Assembly (NCBI RefSeq): GCF_900103815.1
Contig: NZ_FNHZ01000009.1
Coordinates: 1-64,000 of the forward strand
Length of the DNA stretch: 64,000 nt
Origin: Lachnospira pectinoschiza
GTDB taxonomy: Bacteria; Bacillota; Clostridia; Lachnospirales; Lachnospiraceae
Direction of reading: 5' to 3'
Part shown: positions 25,901-34,835 of the stretch, piece by piece
Position numbering within the stretch: the stretch's first letter is position 1
How the letters are laid out: each line of letters begins with the position of its first letter
Position numbers and translations under genes: made by a program
Notes under the pieces: generated by a model
Seen by the model: the letters and a program-made list of their open reading frames with translations, nothing else
Told to the model about the DNA's origin: nothing
Database searches by the model: none

Positions 25901-26189
25901 GTTCACGATGCACATTATATTCTTTACCGTTGTGAGAAAATGTAAAATCTACGTAAGATACCAATTCAGGCCCAGCTAACTCATTACGGAAGGCCTTCTT
26001 ATCCTTATCCTTTAAACTTCCCTCTCCGTAAAGGGCAAAAGTAATGGCATCAAAAATTGTTGATTTACCAGCACCTGTATCACCACAAATAAGGTATAGA
26101 CCATGCTCACCTAGGTCCTTATTAAAATCTATTACAGTTTTATCTATATATGGGCCAAAGGCACACATTTCAAGTTTAATCGGCTTCAT
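22950..26189 (-). CDS. sbcC: Exonuclease subunit SbcC (Rad50-like)
   Basis: A 1079-residue SMC-like ATPase of the SbcCD nuclease, which opens DNA hairpins and blocked ends. N-terminal Walker A GDTGAGKST, long coiled coils on both sides of the zinc hook CPVC at residues 534-537, and C-terminal signature NLSGGESFKASLSLAIG with Walker B LDTLFIDEGFGTLDEKS. The start at 26189 (MKPIKLEMCAFGPY) follows AAGGAGG inside the sbcD 3' end; sbcD overlaps it by 14 bp, so the two are translationally coupled. The stop is followed at once by an AraC-family fragment. SbcCD would act on the many hairpin-forming repeats here, an inference only. Confidence 0.95.
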   Translation of the reverse strand: MKPIKLEMCAFGPYIDKTVIDFNKDLGEHGLYLICGDTGAGKSTIFDAITFALYGEGSLKDKDKKAFRNELAGPELVSYVDFTFSHNGKEYNVHREPEQEYAKKRGSGTKSYKESIVVTIDEHKTIEKLSEANRYISEELLHLTFEQFRQTVMIAQGEFYKLLNADSNSRKAIMQTIFQTKKYENMRQIMKNKKDEANSEIADANKQVVSYFESVKASFNEDLAESLADIKKSYEENSNAVDALYLMDFIDKINDFNEKFAKELKTKQEEVNKDFNRVNAEYSTADTTNKLLDRLDELNKKDMELETRKEEISHKEESYQIGNKALIYVKPAEDKYIEAKKLFIETGNDLDHSIEQHKKSLANFKASEEALELHKDSEDKISKLRLDIHTLSEKEHYYTDKLNLNRQINDAKLEIETLTKQLNGFEEKRLDLEEKIKKRQDYINENETVALDLQNANVIFEKIGQAKNELDSILDTALPKLIQGRDRLEEEKNKHILQQNGYLESCNEYASKYKVYMQNQAGILAKDLEDGMPCPVCGSTSHPMLATFSEEEISQEELDALNNRNKELLEAINNHKLAMEKQRQGLSSIYHNILDNYNRIYNSVTDLPVLEDKDYLKTDSLDIDVLYDFEAGQTLEEEFKGLLNRANDLLDSAISKKQEEINEFSKINNFCQQAKKQLATYQEDLEKHNASRENLTNKLETAKTTFSKFEGQLNALPKLEFETINEAIAKREALTREMNDLENSFKAANNNLDLAKENLTKATSYYDNAKKNHDAADKACLKNSRAYDDAIKAYDFADELDYHTHLLSADDLTRLNEEINNYKNEVKLVKAQLETVKKDCEGKTRVDVSSLMEALNKLRAELDKIKEDITIANNEIANNNSTKAAINKSFKKSEDLSNKAIRYKRLDDLLSGQVAGSNKLSFETFVQLEGFEKILHAANKRLFTLTGGQFEFRRHSDGNKDFLKLNMLDSYTGKERPVGNLSGGESFKASLSLAIGLSDSISHSSGGIELDTLFIDEGFGTLDEKSLNDSMVLLKELASGSKLVGIISHREELKSTIKKHLIVTKSRSGGSHLEIDSGI

Positions 26190-27378
26190 TAATAATTCCC
26201 GCCTCCTTAGCAACTTCTTTTAGACAATCGAAATCCTCTTCATCGATCTCTGTCCCCAAAATTTGTTTGTAAAAATCGGACATCAAATCTACAAAAGATT
26301 TGTCTGTGCTTATATCTGAGATTTCTGCCTTAGCTAAGGCTTTAGTTCTACTATTCTCAAAAGTCAAAGACATTAATCTAGGATAGATATCCTTAAGTTT
26401 ATCGTAGGAATTTGGCACTTCATCTTCGTCTGTTAGGGTAGCGAAGATGTAGTCCTCTAAAGGTCCATTCTTTCCAAATTCATCTGATCTTTCATGAGGG
26501 TCAAGGGCTCTTGCTGCGCTAATTAAGTTAGAGAGTTCTCCCTTAATTTTTCTCATCTTTCTAAGAGGCTTTAAAGCTATTAATTCAATTGAAACGTCGC
26601 CCTTTTCCTTGATTTCCACAATAGGAACAGACTTCTCTCTTGTAATTTCACTAGCTGAGTAGCAAAGTGGAGAACCACTATATCTAATGTTTTCACGGCC
26701 TACCTGCTGTGGAATGTGGATATGTCCTAAAGCCACATAATCAAAGGCATCAAAGATATTAGTGCCAATCTTCTCAACAGTTCCAACATCGGCTGTAGCA
26801 TCCTCAGAATCGGATAGGAGAGGGTCTGTAGAGCCAGCCACAAACTGATGGGCAAGTAACACATTACGAGCCTTATAATCAAGACCAGGGTGCTTTAAAG
26901 CCACATCAACTGCCTTTTGATAGCTGTTAGTTTCCTCGTCTTCAAATTCTTCAGGATAGTAGGACTTTACTAAAGAAGCCTTAATGAAAGGCAACATATG
27001 AAAATATATTGGTCCATATTCGTCCTCTAATTCCACAAAAGGCACTTCCCCAGAATATAAACCTGTTATGTATAAATTATTATTTGAAAAAATTCGACTT
27101 CCGAAATTAAGTCTTTCATCGGAATCATGATTACCACTAATGGCAATTACAGTCTTGCCTTTAGTGCTACATTTTGTAAGAAAATTATCAAAAAGAGAAA
27201 CAGCCTTTTCACTAGGCTGTTTCTTATCATAAATATCGCCTGAAATAACTATTACATTGACATTATTGCTGTCCGAAATATTCAAAATTTCATCAAGTAT
27301 ATAAGACTGATCTTCAATTAATTCATAGGAATTAACGTTCTTACCTATGTGAAGATCGGCAAGGTGCATAAACTTCAT
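26176..27378 (-). CDS. sbcD: Exonuclease subunit SbcD (Mre11-like)
   Basis: A 400-residue calcineurin-like phosphoesterase, nuclease partner of SbcC. Metal-binding motifs: MHLADLHIGK, VIVISGDIYDKKQPS, ISGNHDS and YVALGHIHIPQQV. The start at 27378 follows TAGGAGG; an earlier in-frame ATG is rejected. The 3' end overlaps sbcC by 14 bp. The order sbcD-sbcC is standard in Firmicutes. Confidence 0.95.
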   Translation of the reverse strand: MKFMHLADLHIGKNVNSYELIEDQSYILDEILNISDSNNVNVIVISGDIYDKKQPSEKAVSLFDNFLTKCSTKGKTVIAISGNHDSDERLNFGSRIFSNNNLYITGLYSGEVPFVELEDEYGPIYFHMLPFIKASLVKSYYPEEFEDEETNSYQKAVDVALKHPGLDYKARNVLLAHQFVAGSTDPLLSDSEDATADVGTVEKIGTNIFDAFDYVALGHIHIPQQVGRENIRYSGSPLCYSASEITREKSVPIVEIKEKGDVSIELIALKPLRKMRKIKGELSNLISAARALDPHERSDEFGKNGPLEDYIFATLTDEDEVPNSYDKLKDIYPRLMSLTFENSRTKALAKAEISDISTDKSFVDLMSDFYKQILGTEIDEEDFDCLKEVAKEAGIINEAD

Positions 27379-27457
27379 AAATCCTCCTATAAAACCTGTA
27401 TATCGATACAAATATTATAGCATGAATTTTACAATATGCAAACACTTGTTTGGTTAT

Positions 27458-28216
27458 TTATCTCCAGCCTATACAACAGTAGTAAAGGCCGTCATCCCCA
27501 AGGATAAAGGCAATACCCAGTGCACTATGAGAGCTATTTACATCCATAATTACATCGTGATGCTTCTTAGAAGCTAGCCAAGCATTAACGATTACAGATG
27601 CGTCAGTTGTGTTTCCACGGTAAAGAATTTCTGCGGTATAATATCCCTTGTCAACGCTAAAACATTCGCTGTTATCTAGTCTTACATGATTTATCTCGTG
27701 TGCAGTAGCCTCTTCGCAAACTCTTATTAAAGCATCATTTGTTAAACGTGAATCTAAGTAAACCGAGCCTAAACCCGCTGATTTTCTTGCCTCATTTATG
27801 GCATCTAAAATGGCTTGGTTGTATTGTGTGAGAGCTGCATAGCTGTTAGCTGTTGGTGTTTGACTATCTGAATTGGCCTTCGTAGCATTTTCAGTAGTTT
27901 CCTCTTTAGTAGGGTTTTTGCTAGTGACAACCTTTGATGAATCTGTAGTAGTTGTAGTTACCGTACTTTCGCTTGTTGTCTCTTCAGTGTTTGTCATCTC
28001 TTCTGGCGAAGTCGTTTCTATTGTGCTATCGTCATCTGCGGCAACCTCGGCAGTTTCCTCCTGGCTTAGGACTTCTTCCGCCTGGGTATTGGCGTTATTC
28101 TTCTGATTATAAGTATTTTGAAAATGTGCATAGACCTTCATAACTAAAACAGAAGATACCATAACAAGTACAATAAGGCACAATATAACTAAAGCATGTC
28201 TTTCATTTTTTGTCAT
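27458..28216 (-). CDS. Membrane-anchored CAP (SCP/PR1) domain protein
   Basis: A 252-residue protein with an N-terminal membrane anchor (about residues 9-30). A low-complexity Thr/Glu/Ser linker spans about 40-120. The C-terminal CAP domain starts at YNQAILDAINEARKSAGL, then ATAHEINHVRLDN (His and Glu of the CAP cavity), AEILYRGNT, WLASKKHHDVIMD and HSALGIAF. The order matches bacterial CAP domains and the linker suits an extracellular position. The function of bacterial CAP proteins is unclear. It is a single gene on the minus strand between sbcD and thiT. Confidence 0.85.
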   Translation of the reverse strand: MTKNERHALVILCLIVLVMVSSVLVMKVYAHFQNTYNQKNNANTQAEEVLSQEETAEVAADDDSTIETTSPEEMTNTEETTSESTVTTTTTDSSKVVTSKNPTKEETTENATKANSDSQTPTANSYAALTQYNQAILDAINEARKSAGLGSVYLDSRLTNDALIRVCEEATAHEINHVRLDNSECFSVDKGYYTAEILYRGNTTDASVIVNAWLASKKHHDVIMDVNSSHSALGIAFILGDDGLYYCCIGWR

Positions 28217-28237
28217 TTTATATCTACCCTATTCAAA

Positions 28238-28284
28238 TAAAAAAATATAATTCGCACCTAATGGAAACTAGGCACGAATTATAT
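28238..28284 (-). terminator. Terminator of the thiamine operon
   Basis: ATATAATTCG (28245-28254) pairs with CGAATTATAT (28275-28284), with further pairing in the loop. On the minus strand it runs into a T tract (plus 28238-28245). Confidence 0.75.
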
Positions 28285-28381
28285 TATCTCATAGTTATAA
28301 AATTTTTCAATTACTTTTTGAATTTTTTTGATATATTTTTATTAAGACTTATGAAAATATATCTCGAAATCCACTGCAAAA

Positions 28382-29050
28382 TTAAACGGTCTGTAGAGCC
28401 TGCTTTTTAACGAAATTAAAGGCCTGTGATACACTTGGAAGAAGTAGTAAAACTACAGTAATAATTCCCTCTGCACCGATGTATGTGATGTTATAGAGGA
28501 GGGAGTAAACTAAGGCATTAAACTGACCTAAACCGTAGTCTGTTGCGTATGCGCCAAAGAAGATTACTCCTGAAAGTACTGCAAAGAAATATCTTCCAAA
28601 GATAGCAACGATGTAACCAATAATTAAACCGTGCTTTTTATTACTAAAAAATCCGGAAATACCTAAAGCACCAAAGGCGAAGATATAATCTACGAAAACC
28701 TGAGGAATGCTTAGGATATATGGGTCAATAATAAACTGTAAAAGTCCATAAGCTGCACCGCCTAGGATACCAATTACTGGGCCGTACCAATAGCCAATGA
28801 TTGTAACAAAGAGCATAGAAAATACAGTAACAGAGCCACCCATTGGTAACTTAAATGGATTTATCATAGAGCAAACAGTTGCAAGTGCAATAGACACAGA
28901 GCAAAAGATTAGTACTCTAGGACTGAATTTTTTATTGTTTCCAGCTAAAAATGCAATAGCGATTAAAACTGCAAAAAGAATAAATGCTATTAATGCATAG
29001 CCGTTTGAAGTTAGGGAATAACTACCATCCCCGTTGTTTAAAAAGAACAT
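28382..29050 (-). CDS. thiT: Thiamine ECF transporter S component
   Basis: A 222-residue integral membrane protein with six hydrophobic segments, matching the ThiT family: ALATVCSMINPFKLPMGGS, followed by GYWYGPVIGILGGAAYGLLQ, which form the thiamine-binding region. It works with a shared ECF energising module encoded elsewhere. It lies last in the TPP-riboswitch operon. A good GGAGG lies about 30 bp upstream of the only in-frame ATG, unusually far, so either the start codon is atypical or initiation is inefficient. Confidence 0.88.
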   Translation of the reverse strand: MFFLNNGDGSYSLTSNGYALIAFILFAVLIAIAFLAGNNKKFSPRVLIFCSVSIALATVCSMINPFKLPMGGSVTVFSMLFVTIIGYWYGPVIGILGGAAYGLLQFIIDPYILSIPQVFVDYIFAFGALGISGFFSNKKHGLIIGYIVAIFGRYFFAVLSGVIFFGAYATDYGLGQFNALVYSLLYNITYIGAEGIITVVLLLLPSVSQAFNFVKKQALQTV

Positions 29051-29096
29051 AACATTTTCGTAAAACTAAAAGTCTTACTTCCTCCTTTTTAATTCA

Positions 29097-30413
29097 TTAT
29101 AAAATATCAATTGTTTCTCCTGCGAGAGCCTTATTAATACTTCTTACCGCACAGAATTTTCCACACATACTACAAGCCTCTGAGTGATCATCCTCAGGAA
29201 GTCTTGAATTTCTAATAGCCTTAGCTGTCTCTGGATCAAGGGCCTCAAGCCACTGTGCATCCCAATCAAGCTTTCTTCTAGCTCTTGCCATTCTGTCATC
29301 CTGGTCTCTAGCCCCTGGAACTCCCTTAGCAATATCAGCGGCATGAGCAGCAATTTTACTAGCAACAATACCTTGAGCAACGTCTTCTAAATTAGGAAGA
29401 GCAAGATGCTCTGCAGGTGTTACATAGCAAAGGAAAGCAGCACCGTTTGCGGCAGCAATAGCACCACCAATAGCAGCTGTAATGTGGTCATAACCTGGAG
29501 CGATATCTGTAACGAGAGGGCCAAGTACATAGAAAGGTGCGCCCTTGCAAATTGTCTGCTGAATTTTCATGTTAGCAGCAATCTGATCCATTGGCATATG
29601 TCCTGGACCTTCAATCATAACCTGAACGTCCTTTTCCCAAGCTCTCTTAGTAAGTTCACCAAGTCTTGTAAGCTCGTCAATCTGAACAAGGTCAGAAGCA
29701 TCAGCTAAACAACCTGGTCTACAAGCATCACCTAAACTTACTGTAACGTCGTATTCTCTACAGATATCAAGAATTTCATCATAGTATTCGTAAAATGGAT
29801 TCTCATTTCCAGTCATGCTCATCCATGCGAAAATTAAACTACCACCTCGACTTACAATATTCATTATACGATTATTTGCCTTAATTTGCTCTACTGTTTT
29901 TTTAGTAATTCCGCAGTGAACAGTAACAAAATCCACACCGTTTTGAGCGTGTAATCTAACCACGTCAATAAAATCCTTAGCTGTAAGCTCTTTTAAGTCT
30001 CTCTTATAGTGAATAACTGCATCGTAAACTGGCACAGTACCCACCATTGCAGGACATTCCTTGCAAAGCTTTTTTCTAAAAATCTCTGTATCTCCGTGAC
30101 TTGATAAATCCATGATAGCTTCAGCTCCCATGTTAACAGCCTTCATAACCTTTTCCATCTCAAGATCGTAGTCCTTACAATCTCTACTAACACCTAAGTT
30201 TACGTTAATCTTAGTCTTTAACTTGCTTCCAATAGCGTTAGGATCAAGACTCTTGTGGTTCTTGTTTGCAGGAATGATAATAGTACCATCTGCAAGGCCA
30301 GCTCTAATAAATTCCTCGCTAACATTTTCCTTCTTTGCAACAATCTTCATCTCCTCAGTAATGATGCCTTTTCTTGCTGCGTCCATCTGTGTTGTGTAAT
30401 TTCTTGTTTCCAT
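29097..30413 (-). CDS. thiC: Phosphomethylpyrimidine synthase
   Basis: A 438-residue radical-SAM-type ThiC, which converts AIR to HMP phosphate for thiamine synthesis. Seen: [18 protein letters not shown] near the N-terminus, [20 protein letters not shown] and the C-terminal iron-sulfur motif CSMCGKFC. The ATG follows AGAAGGAA. It is the second gene of the riboswitch-controlled transcript, between thiD and thiT. Confidence 0.97.
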   Translation of the reverse strand: METRNYTTQMDAARKGIITEEMKIVAKKENVSEEFIRAGLADGTIIIPANKNHKSLDPNAIGSKLKTKINVNLGVSRDCKDYDLEMEKVMKAVNMGAEAIMDLSSHGDTEIFRKKLCKECPAMVGTVPVYDAVIHYKRDLKELTAKDFIDVVRLHAQNGVDFVTVHCGITKKTVEQIKANNRIMNIVSRGGSLIFAWMSMTGNENPFYEYYDEILDICREYDVTVSLGDACRPGCLADASDLVQIDELTRLGELTKRAWEKDVQVMIEGPGHMPMDQIAANMKIQQTICKGAPFYVLGPLVTDIAPGYDHITAAIGGAIAAANGAAFLCYVTPAEHLALPNLEDVAQGIVASKIAAHAADIAKGVPGARDQDDRMARARRKLDWDAQWLEALDPETAKAIRNSRLPEDDHSEACSMCGKFCAVRSINKALAGETIDIL

Positions 30414-30524
30414 AAAATTTCCTTCTCTCTTTTTTTATAATCTATATATGTCGTATTTTTACAAAATTAATCATGTCTGATTTATTCAAAAACAAACTGA
30501 TTTTTGTGTTCGATTTATTCAAAA

Positions 30525-31403
30525 TTAACCTGTAATTTTCCAAGCGTGATTAAGTGGTCCACTTCCCGCACCTAAGTCAAAATCGCACTTTAGAGCATTT
30601 GTAATATATTCCTTTGCATGCTTAATTGCCTCTTTTAAGTCGTAGCCAAGACTTAGGTAACTAGCAATAGCACTTGAAAGGGTGCATCCCGTTCCGTGAG
30701 TGTTGTCGTTGTGGATACGCTCATTTTCAAACCAAGTAAGCTCTCCATTATATAGAAGCAAATCGTTAGCATCCTCAATGCTATGACCGCCCTTAATTAG
30801 GATGGCAGGTCTGTTATTTTTGTTACATTTTCCATTAAGATTAGAACTATCGCTAGCGATACTTTTTCCCTTATACTTTTCATCAATTAGGTAAGCCGCC
30901 TTAATCATGTCCTCGCGCTTTTTTATCTCAAGGCCAGAAAGCTTAGAGGCCTCTGGAATGTTAGGTGTAATCATAGTTGCAAGGGGGATGAGCTCATTTA
31001 CTAAGATTGAAATTGCGTCTTCTTGTAAAAGTACAGAACCGGAAGTTGAGACCATTACTGGGTCAACGACGATTTTCTTCGCCTTGTATTTTTTAAGATT
31101 TTCTACGATGCCCTCTACGATTTCCTTATTAGAAACCATGCCAATCTTGACGGCATCAGGGTAGATGTCTGTAAAGACTGCGTCGAATTGCTCATCAAGA
31201 AAATGTCTCGTTAAATCAAAAATATCTCTTACTCCTAAGGTGTTTTGTGCCGTAAGTGAAGTAATAATGCTTGATGCATAAACTCCAAGAGATAGCATGG
31301 TTTTAATGTCTGCTTGTATTCCTGCGCCACCAGAGCAGTCGCTGCCGGCAATAGTAAGAGCGCACGGAATCTTTTTCTTTTCAATTGTTTTGTCTTTATT
31401 CAT
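30525..31403 (-). CDS. thiD: Hydroxymethylpyrimidine (phosphate) kinase
   Basis: A 292-residue ribokinase-like enzyme that phosphorylates HMP and HMP-P. Motifs: TIAGSDCSGGAGIQADIKTM at the N-terminus, VVDPVMVSTSG and the catalytic GTGCTLSSAIASYL region. An insertion rich in Lys/Asn (about residues 175-200) makes it slightly longer than usual. It is the first gene behind the TPP riboswitch. Confidence 0.95.
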   Translation of the reverse strand: MNKDKTIEKKKIPCALTIAGSDCSGGAGIQADIKTMLSLGVYASSIITSLTAQNTLGVRDIFDLTRHFLDEQFDAVFTDIYPDAVKIGMVSNKEIVEGIVENLKKYKAKKIVVDPVMVSTSGSVLLQEDAISILVNELIPLATMITPNIPEASKLSGLEIKKREDMIKAAYLIDEKYKGKSIASDSSNLNGKCNKNNRPAILIKGGHSIEDANDLLLYNGELTWFENERIHNDNTHGTGCTLSSAIASYLSLGYDLKEAIKHAKEYITNALKCDFDLGAGSGPLNHAWKITG

Positions 31404-31448
31404 AGTATTTCTTTCTAGGGAGTTAATTTAATGACTTGTAGTAAAAAT

Positions 31449-31474
31449 AAAAAAACGTCATCCAATGGACGACG
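31449..31474 (-). terminator. Riboswitch-controlled terminator
   Basis: On the minus strand CGTCGTCC and GGATGACG (plus 31467-31474 and 31456-31463) form a stem followed by seven T (plus 31449-31455). It lies directly after the TPP aptamer, giving transcriptional shut-off when TPP is bound. Confidence 0.85.
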
Positions 31475-31482
31475 CGAATAGA

Positions 31483-31570
31483 TCTTCCCTACGTTGGCAT
31501 TATCCAAATCAGGTTTACGGTCGAAGTGTCTACACTTCCTCTCAGCCGAATGAATTATCAGCTCCCATTA
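31483..31570 (-). promoter_or_regulatory. TPP riboswitch (THI element)
   Basis: The minus strand reads GGGAGC, then CTGAGAGG, then CCTGATTTGGATAATGCCA and CGTAGGGA, the conserved TPP aptamer blocks in order. The variable arm holds GAAGTGTAGACACTTC. It controls thiD-thiC-thiT. The rest of this 330-bp divergent spacer carries upstream promoter DNA for both directions without a clear consensus match. Confidence 0.96.
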
Positions 31571-31735
31571 GTATAAAATTTATTGATAAAATGTACGTTT
31601 AATCAACATATCGATTATATTGTAAATGTGCCTAAAAAGATATAGTGCTAAAGTACTAAAATACTTGCAGAAATTTGGGGGAAAGATTAATATAATAAAG
31701 TAATACTATGTTGGAGTTTAAGAAAGGTAATTTTT

Positions 31736-33217
31736 ATGAAGATCGGATTTGATAATGAAAAGTATCTTAAGATGCAGTCAGAACACATCAAGGAACGTAT
31801 CAGTCATTTTGGTGGAAAGCTTTACTTGGAGTTTGGTGGAAAGCTTTTCGATGATTATCATGCAATGAGAGTTTTACCTGGATTTGAGGCAGATTCTAAG
31901 ATTAGAATGTTAACTCAGATTAAGGATGATGTTGAAATCGTAATCGTTATTAATGCTAACGATATTGAGAAGAATAAAGTAAGAGGCGACCTTGGTATCA
32001 CTTATGATATGGACGTCCTTAGACTTATAGATGCATTTAGAGGCTATGGCCTTTATGTAGGTTCTGTTGTCTTAACAAGATTTGCAGGACAGGAAAGTGC
32101 TATTGCTTATCAGAAGAGACTTGAGGGCCTTGGCCTTAAGGTTTATAGACACTATCCAATCGCTGGTTACCCAGGAAATGTACCTCACATCTTAAGTGAT
32201 GAAGGTTTCGGAAAGAACGACTATATCGAGACAAAGCGCTCACTTGTAGTTGTTACAGCCCCTGGTCCTGGTTCTGGTAAGATGGCAACATGTCTTTCAC
32301 AGCTCTATCATGAGCATCAGAAGGGCATTGAGGCAGGTTATGCTAAGTACGAGACATTCCCAATTTGGAATATCCCTCTTAACCACCCTGTAAACTTAGC
32401 TTATGAAGCAGCAACAGCTGATTTAAATGATGTTAACATGATTGACCCATGGCACCTTGAAGCTTATGGTAAGACAACAGTTAACTACAATAGAGACGTA
32501 GAGGTATTCCCAGTTCTTAATGGTATGTTTAAGAAGATTTATGGCGAATCACCATACAAGTCACCTACAGATATGGGTGTTAATATGGCTGGTTACTGTA
32601 TCGTTAACGATGAGAACACAAAGGCCGCTTCTAATCAGGAAATTATTAGACGTTACTTCACAGCACTTTGCGATTTAAGAAAGGGTAACGGAAGTCAGGA
32701 AATCGTTGATAAGATTGAGCTTCTCATGGAGAAGAGCGGTATCACAGTTGCAGATCGTCCAGTAGTTGCAGCCGCTAATACAAAGGCTGAAATCACAGGA
32801 GAACCAGCTGCAGCAATTGAGCTTGAAACAGGAGAAATCATTACAGGTAAGACATCAACACTTCTTGGTGCATCTTCTGCAATGTTACTTAACGCTTTAA
32901 AGAAGCTTGCTGGCCTTGATGACTCAGTTAAGCTCATTTCACCAGATGTTATCGAGCCATTACAGCAGTTAAAGGTGGAAAGACTTGGAAACCACAATCC
33001 AAGAATGCATATCGAAGAAATCTTAATCGCACTTACAATTTGTGCTAAGAATGATGAAAATGCACAGAAGGCCCTCGACCAGCTCTCAAAACTTAAGGGC
33101 ACAGAGGTCCACTCATCTGTAATCCTTTCACCAGTAGATGTAAGCACATTTAAGAAGTTAGGAATCAACTTAACATGCCAGCCTGTATATCAGACAAAGA
33201 AGTTATTCCATAAGTAA
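31736..33217 (+). CDS. DUF1846 (UPF0371) family protein
   Basis: A 493-residue protein of the DUF1846/UPF0371 family, known from structures but with no agreed biochemical role. Characteristic stretches: KLYLEFGGKLFDDYHAMRVL, VVVTAPGPGSGKMATCLSQL (a P-loop-like turn) and DMGVNMAGYCI. Length is typical (about 495). GAAAGG precedes the ATG. It is a single gene, codon-adapted like the housekeeping genes. A family-B palindrome lies 9 bp after the stop, then a terminator. Confidence 0.92.
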   Translation: MKIGFDNEKYLKMQSEHIKERISHFGGKLYLEFGGKLFDDYHAMRVLPGFEADSKIRMLTQIKDDVEIVIVINANDIEKNKVRGDLGITYDMDVLRLIDAFRGYGLYVGSVVLTRFAGQESAIAYQKRLEGLGLKVYRHYPIAGYPGNVPHILSDEGFGKNDYIETKRSLVVVTAPGPGSGKMATCLSQLYHEHQKGIEAGYAKYETFPIWNIPLNHPVNLAYEAATADLNDVNMIDPWHLEAYGKTTVNYNRDVEVFPVLNGMFKKIYGESPYKSPTDMGVNMAGYCIVNDENTKAASNQEIIRRYFTALCDLRKGNGSQEIVDKIELLMEKSGITVADRPVVAAANTKAEITGEPAAAIELETGEIITGKTSTLLGASSAMLLNALKKLAGLDDSVKLISPDVIEPLQQLKVERLGNHNPRMHIEEILIALTICAKNDENAQKALDQLSKLKGTEVHSSVILSPVDVSTFKKLGINLTCQPVYQTKKLFHK

Positions 33218-33225
33218 GAAATTTA

Positions 33226-33255
33226 ACTCAGTCGGAGTACAAGCTCCGACTGAGT
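33226..33255 (+). repeat. Palindrome family B, copy 2
   Basis: ACTCAGTCGGAG (33226-33237), loop TACAAG, CTCCGACTGAGT (33244-33255), a perfect 12-bp hairpin. It matches the minus strand of 12679-12716. Confidence 0.88.
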
Positions 33256-33283
33256 CTTGACTTAGGGCATAAGCCCATATATA

Positions 33284-33328
33284 AAGCAGGATTAGATAAG
33301 TCGTCGCTTATCTGACCCTGCTTTTTTT
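33284..33328 (+). terminator. Intrinsic terminator of the DUF1846 gene
   Basis: AAGCAGG (33284-33290) and AGATAAG (33294-33300) pair with CTTATCT (33307-33313) and CCTGCTT (33317-33323), then seven T. Confidence 0.9.
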
Positions 33329-33417
33329 GTAGTCTTAAGGGCTGCTTAACTTAAGGTTTTGTATTGTTCTAACAAAGATGGGGTGTTTAGTTGCGGAAAT
33401 TAATAGTTATTTTTTAC

Positions 33418-33453
33418 TTTCGTCAGATAGATTGTATCATTTATCTGACGAAA
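33418..33453. repeat. Palindrome family A, copy 2
   Basis: TTTCGTCAGATA (33418-33429) and TATCTGACGAAA (33442-33453) with loop GATTGTATCATT; 34 of 36 positions match the copy at 12444. Confidence 0.85.
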
Positions 33454-33917
33454 TCGAAAAACTTATATACAATCTGGAGCTTACTACTTAAACTACTTCC
33501 AAATTTTAGAAATTCTCCGGAAGGAATAATCCCTACCGACAATTTTTCCCTGAAAAGGTCAAGAGATGAAGAACTAGGAAATTATGCATTTTTAAAAACT
33601 AATACTAATTGACACTTTTTAGCCCATTAGGTCAACGAAATTAAATAAAGCAAGTTGGAATTTTAGGGGCTTTAATACTTTTCCGAAAATTTTTCGCCAT
33701 AAGGATTAAACCTCTTTCCTAAAAAGCAAGTTTTGTAGGACCTAGAGGCTATTATTTTCCCGCTAGGTCAACATTTCCAAAATAGCACAAAAAGATTGAA
33801 CTAATCCCCACCAGTAACCGAAATCCCCGCTAACTACAGCTTTTTCCCACAGATACTGCAATCCCCACCAGCAACCGAAATCCCCACCAGCAACCGTCGC
33901 AGACCGGTTGCGTCACT
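33454..33917. repeat. Noncoding spacer with degenerate repeats
   Basis: No supported gene. It contains AAGCAAGTTGGAA (about 33648) and a decayed copy AAGCAAGTTTT (about 33724), GGTCAAC twice, and a C-rich tail with three close copies of AATCCCCACCAGYAACCG (about 33802-33895). The same motif types occur at 10.4-10.9 kb. Confidence 0.55.
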
Positions 33918-33956
33918 AAAAAAAGAAGACCATAATCCAAAGGATTATAGCCTTCT
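33918..33956 (-). terminator. Terminator of the DUF2798 gene
   Basis: On the minus strand AGAAGGCTATAATCC pairs with GGATTATGGTCTTCT (plus 33942-33956 and 33924-33938), followed by seven T. Confidence 0.85.
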
Positions 33957-34021
33957 ATAAATTTAATGTTTACGCTGCAGTGGCCATTCACGACCCTGCT
34001 AACTAGCGTTTTTTCTATATA

Positions 34022-34522
34022 TTACGCAGCAACTTCTGCTTCGCTATTCTTACCTAATGACATAATAGGTAAGCAAATTCTCTTAAATACAAATCTTACG
34101 AATGGTCCAGCATACATAAACTGCCAGAAGAAAGCCATTGGTAAGTTGTGGGCTGTAAGTCCAATCCATGTTGTAAAGAATGTGTTAAGAGTTGCACCCT
34201 TGAATAATACAGAAGCAACAGCACTCATTACTGGACACATCATAGCTACTGTAACACCTGAGATAAAGAATGTAATAAGGATTGGCTTATCAGCTGGAGT
34301 TAAGTGTCTAAATACAACCATCTTTGTAAGGTTACCGATGATGAAGAATTCTAAGATGAAACCAACAGGAATCATAATAGGTAATTCAAATACTGCAAGT
34401 CTGAAACATTCAAGTGTAAGGCCACCCTTATCACCTGCGATGTTGTAAACTACCATGGCATAAACCATAACGAAAACCATGATTAATGTGAAAATAAAAT
34501 CTTGAAACTTAGTTTTTGGCAT
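34022..34522 (-). CDS. DUF2798-family membrane protein
   Basis: A 166-residue protein with four hydrophobic helices, each DUF2798 unit being a two-helix repeat: FQDFIFTLIMVFVMVYAMV and the related half ADKPILITFFISGVTVAMM. The function of the family is unknown. The start at 34522 follows GAAAGGAG; the frame extends 22 codons further upstream without a ribosome site. It is a single gene with its own terminator. Confidence 0.75.
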   Translation of the reverse strand: MPKTKFQDFIFTLIMVFVMVYAMVVYNIAGDKGGLTLECFRLAVFELPIMIPVGFILEFFIIGNLTKMVVFRHLTPADKPILITFFISGVTVAMMCPVMSAVASVLFKGATLNTFFTTWIGLTAHNLPMAFFWQFMYAGPFVRFVFKRICLPIMSLGKNSEAEVAA

Positions 34523-34835
34523 AAAAATAGCACTCCTTTCAAAAACAACATTTATTAATATCGTAATTAACAAGTGTTGTTCCTGCAAAGAAATGCATAG
34601 TTTCCAATAATAACCTTATTGAATTGTGTTCGTTTAAACAATTGTAGGCGCGTTTAACCGACAGCGTCTAATTTATCACAAAACTAATAGCAAAGTCAAG
34701 TGGAAATTTTTCATAATCTTTTGTACAGAACTTCATAATAAGAATAGGAGTTTGTGCACACTTAAATTTACAATTCGCCGCAAACGGCAAGTCGCAAACG
34801 GCAAGTCGCAAGTTGCAACTCTATCTCATCTAGTC
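34523..34835. other. Intergenic region with operator-like inverted repeats
   Basis: No gene seen. AACAACA (34544-34550) and TGTTGTT (34575-34581) form a near-perfect 10-bp inverted repeat in the leader of the DUF2798 gene. Near 34779-34806 GCAAACGGCAAGTC occurs twice in tandem, with GCCGCAAACGGC as a small hairpin just after the GGDEF gene. Confidence 0.5.

Noticed and set aside
33391..33612. Short frames in the 33.4-33.9 kb and 10.3-10.75 kb spacers
   Set aside because: They cross palindromes and degenerate repeats, have no ribosome site and have composition unlike the coding genes.
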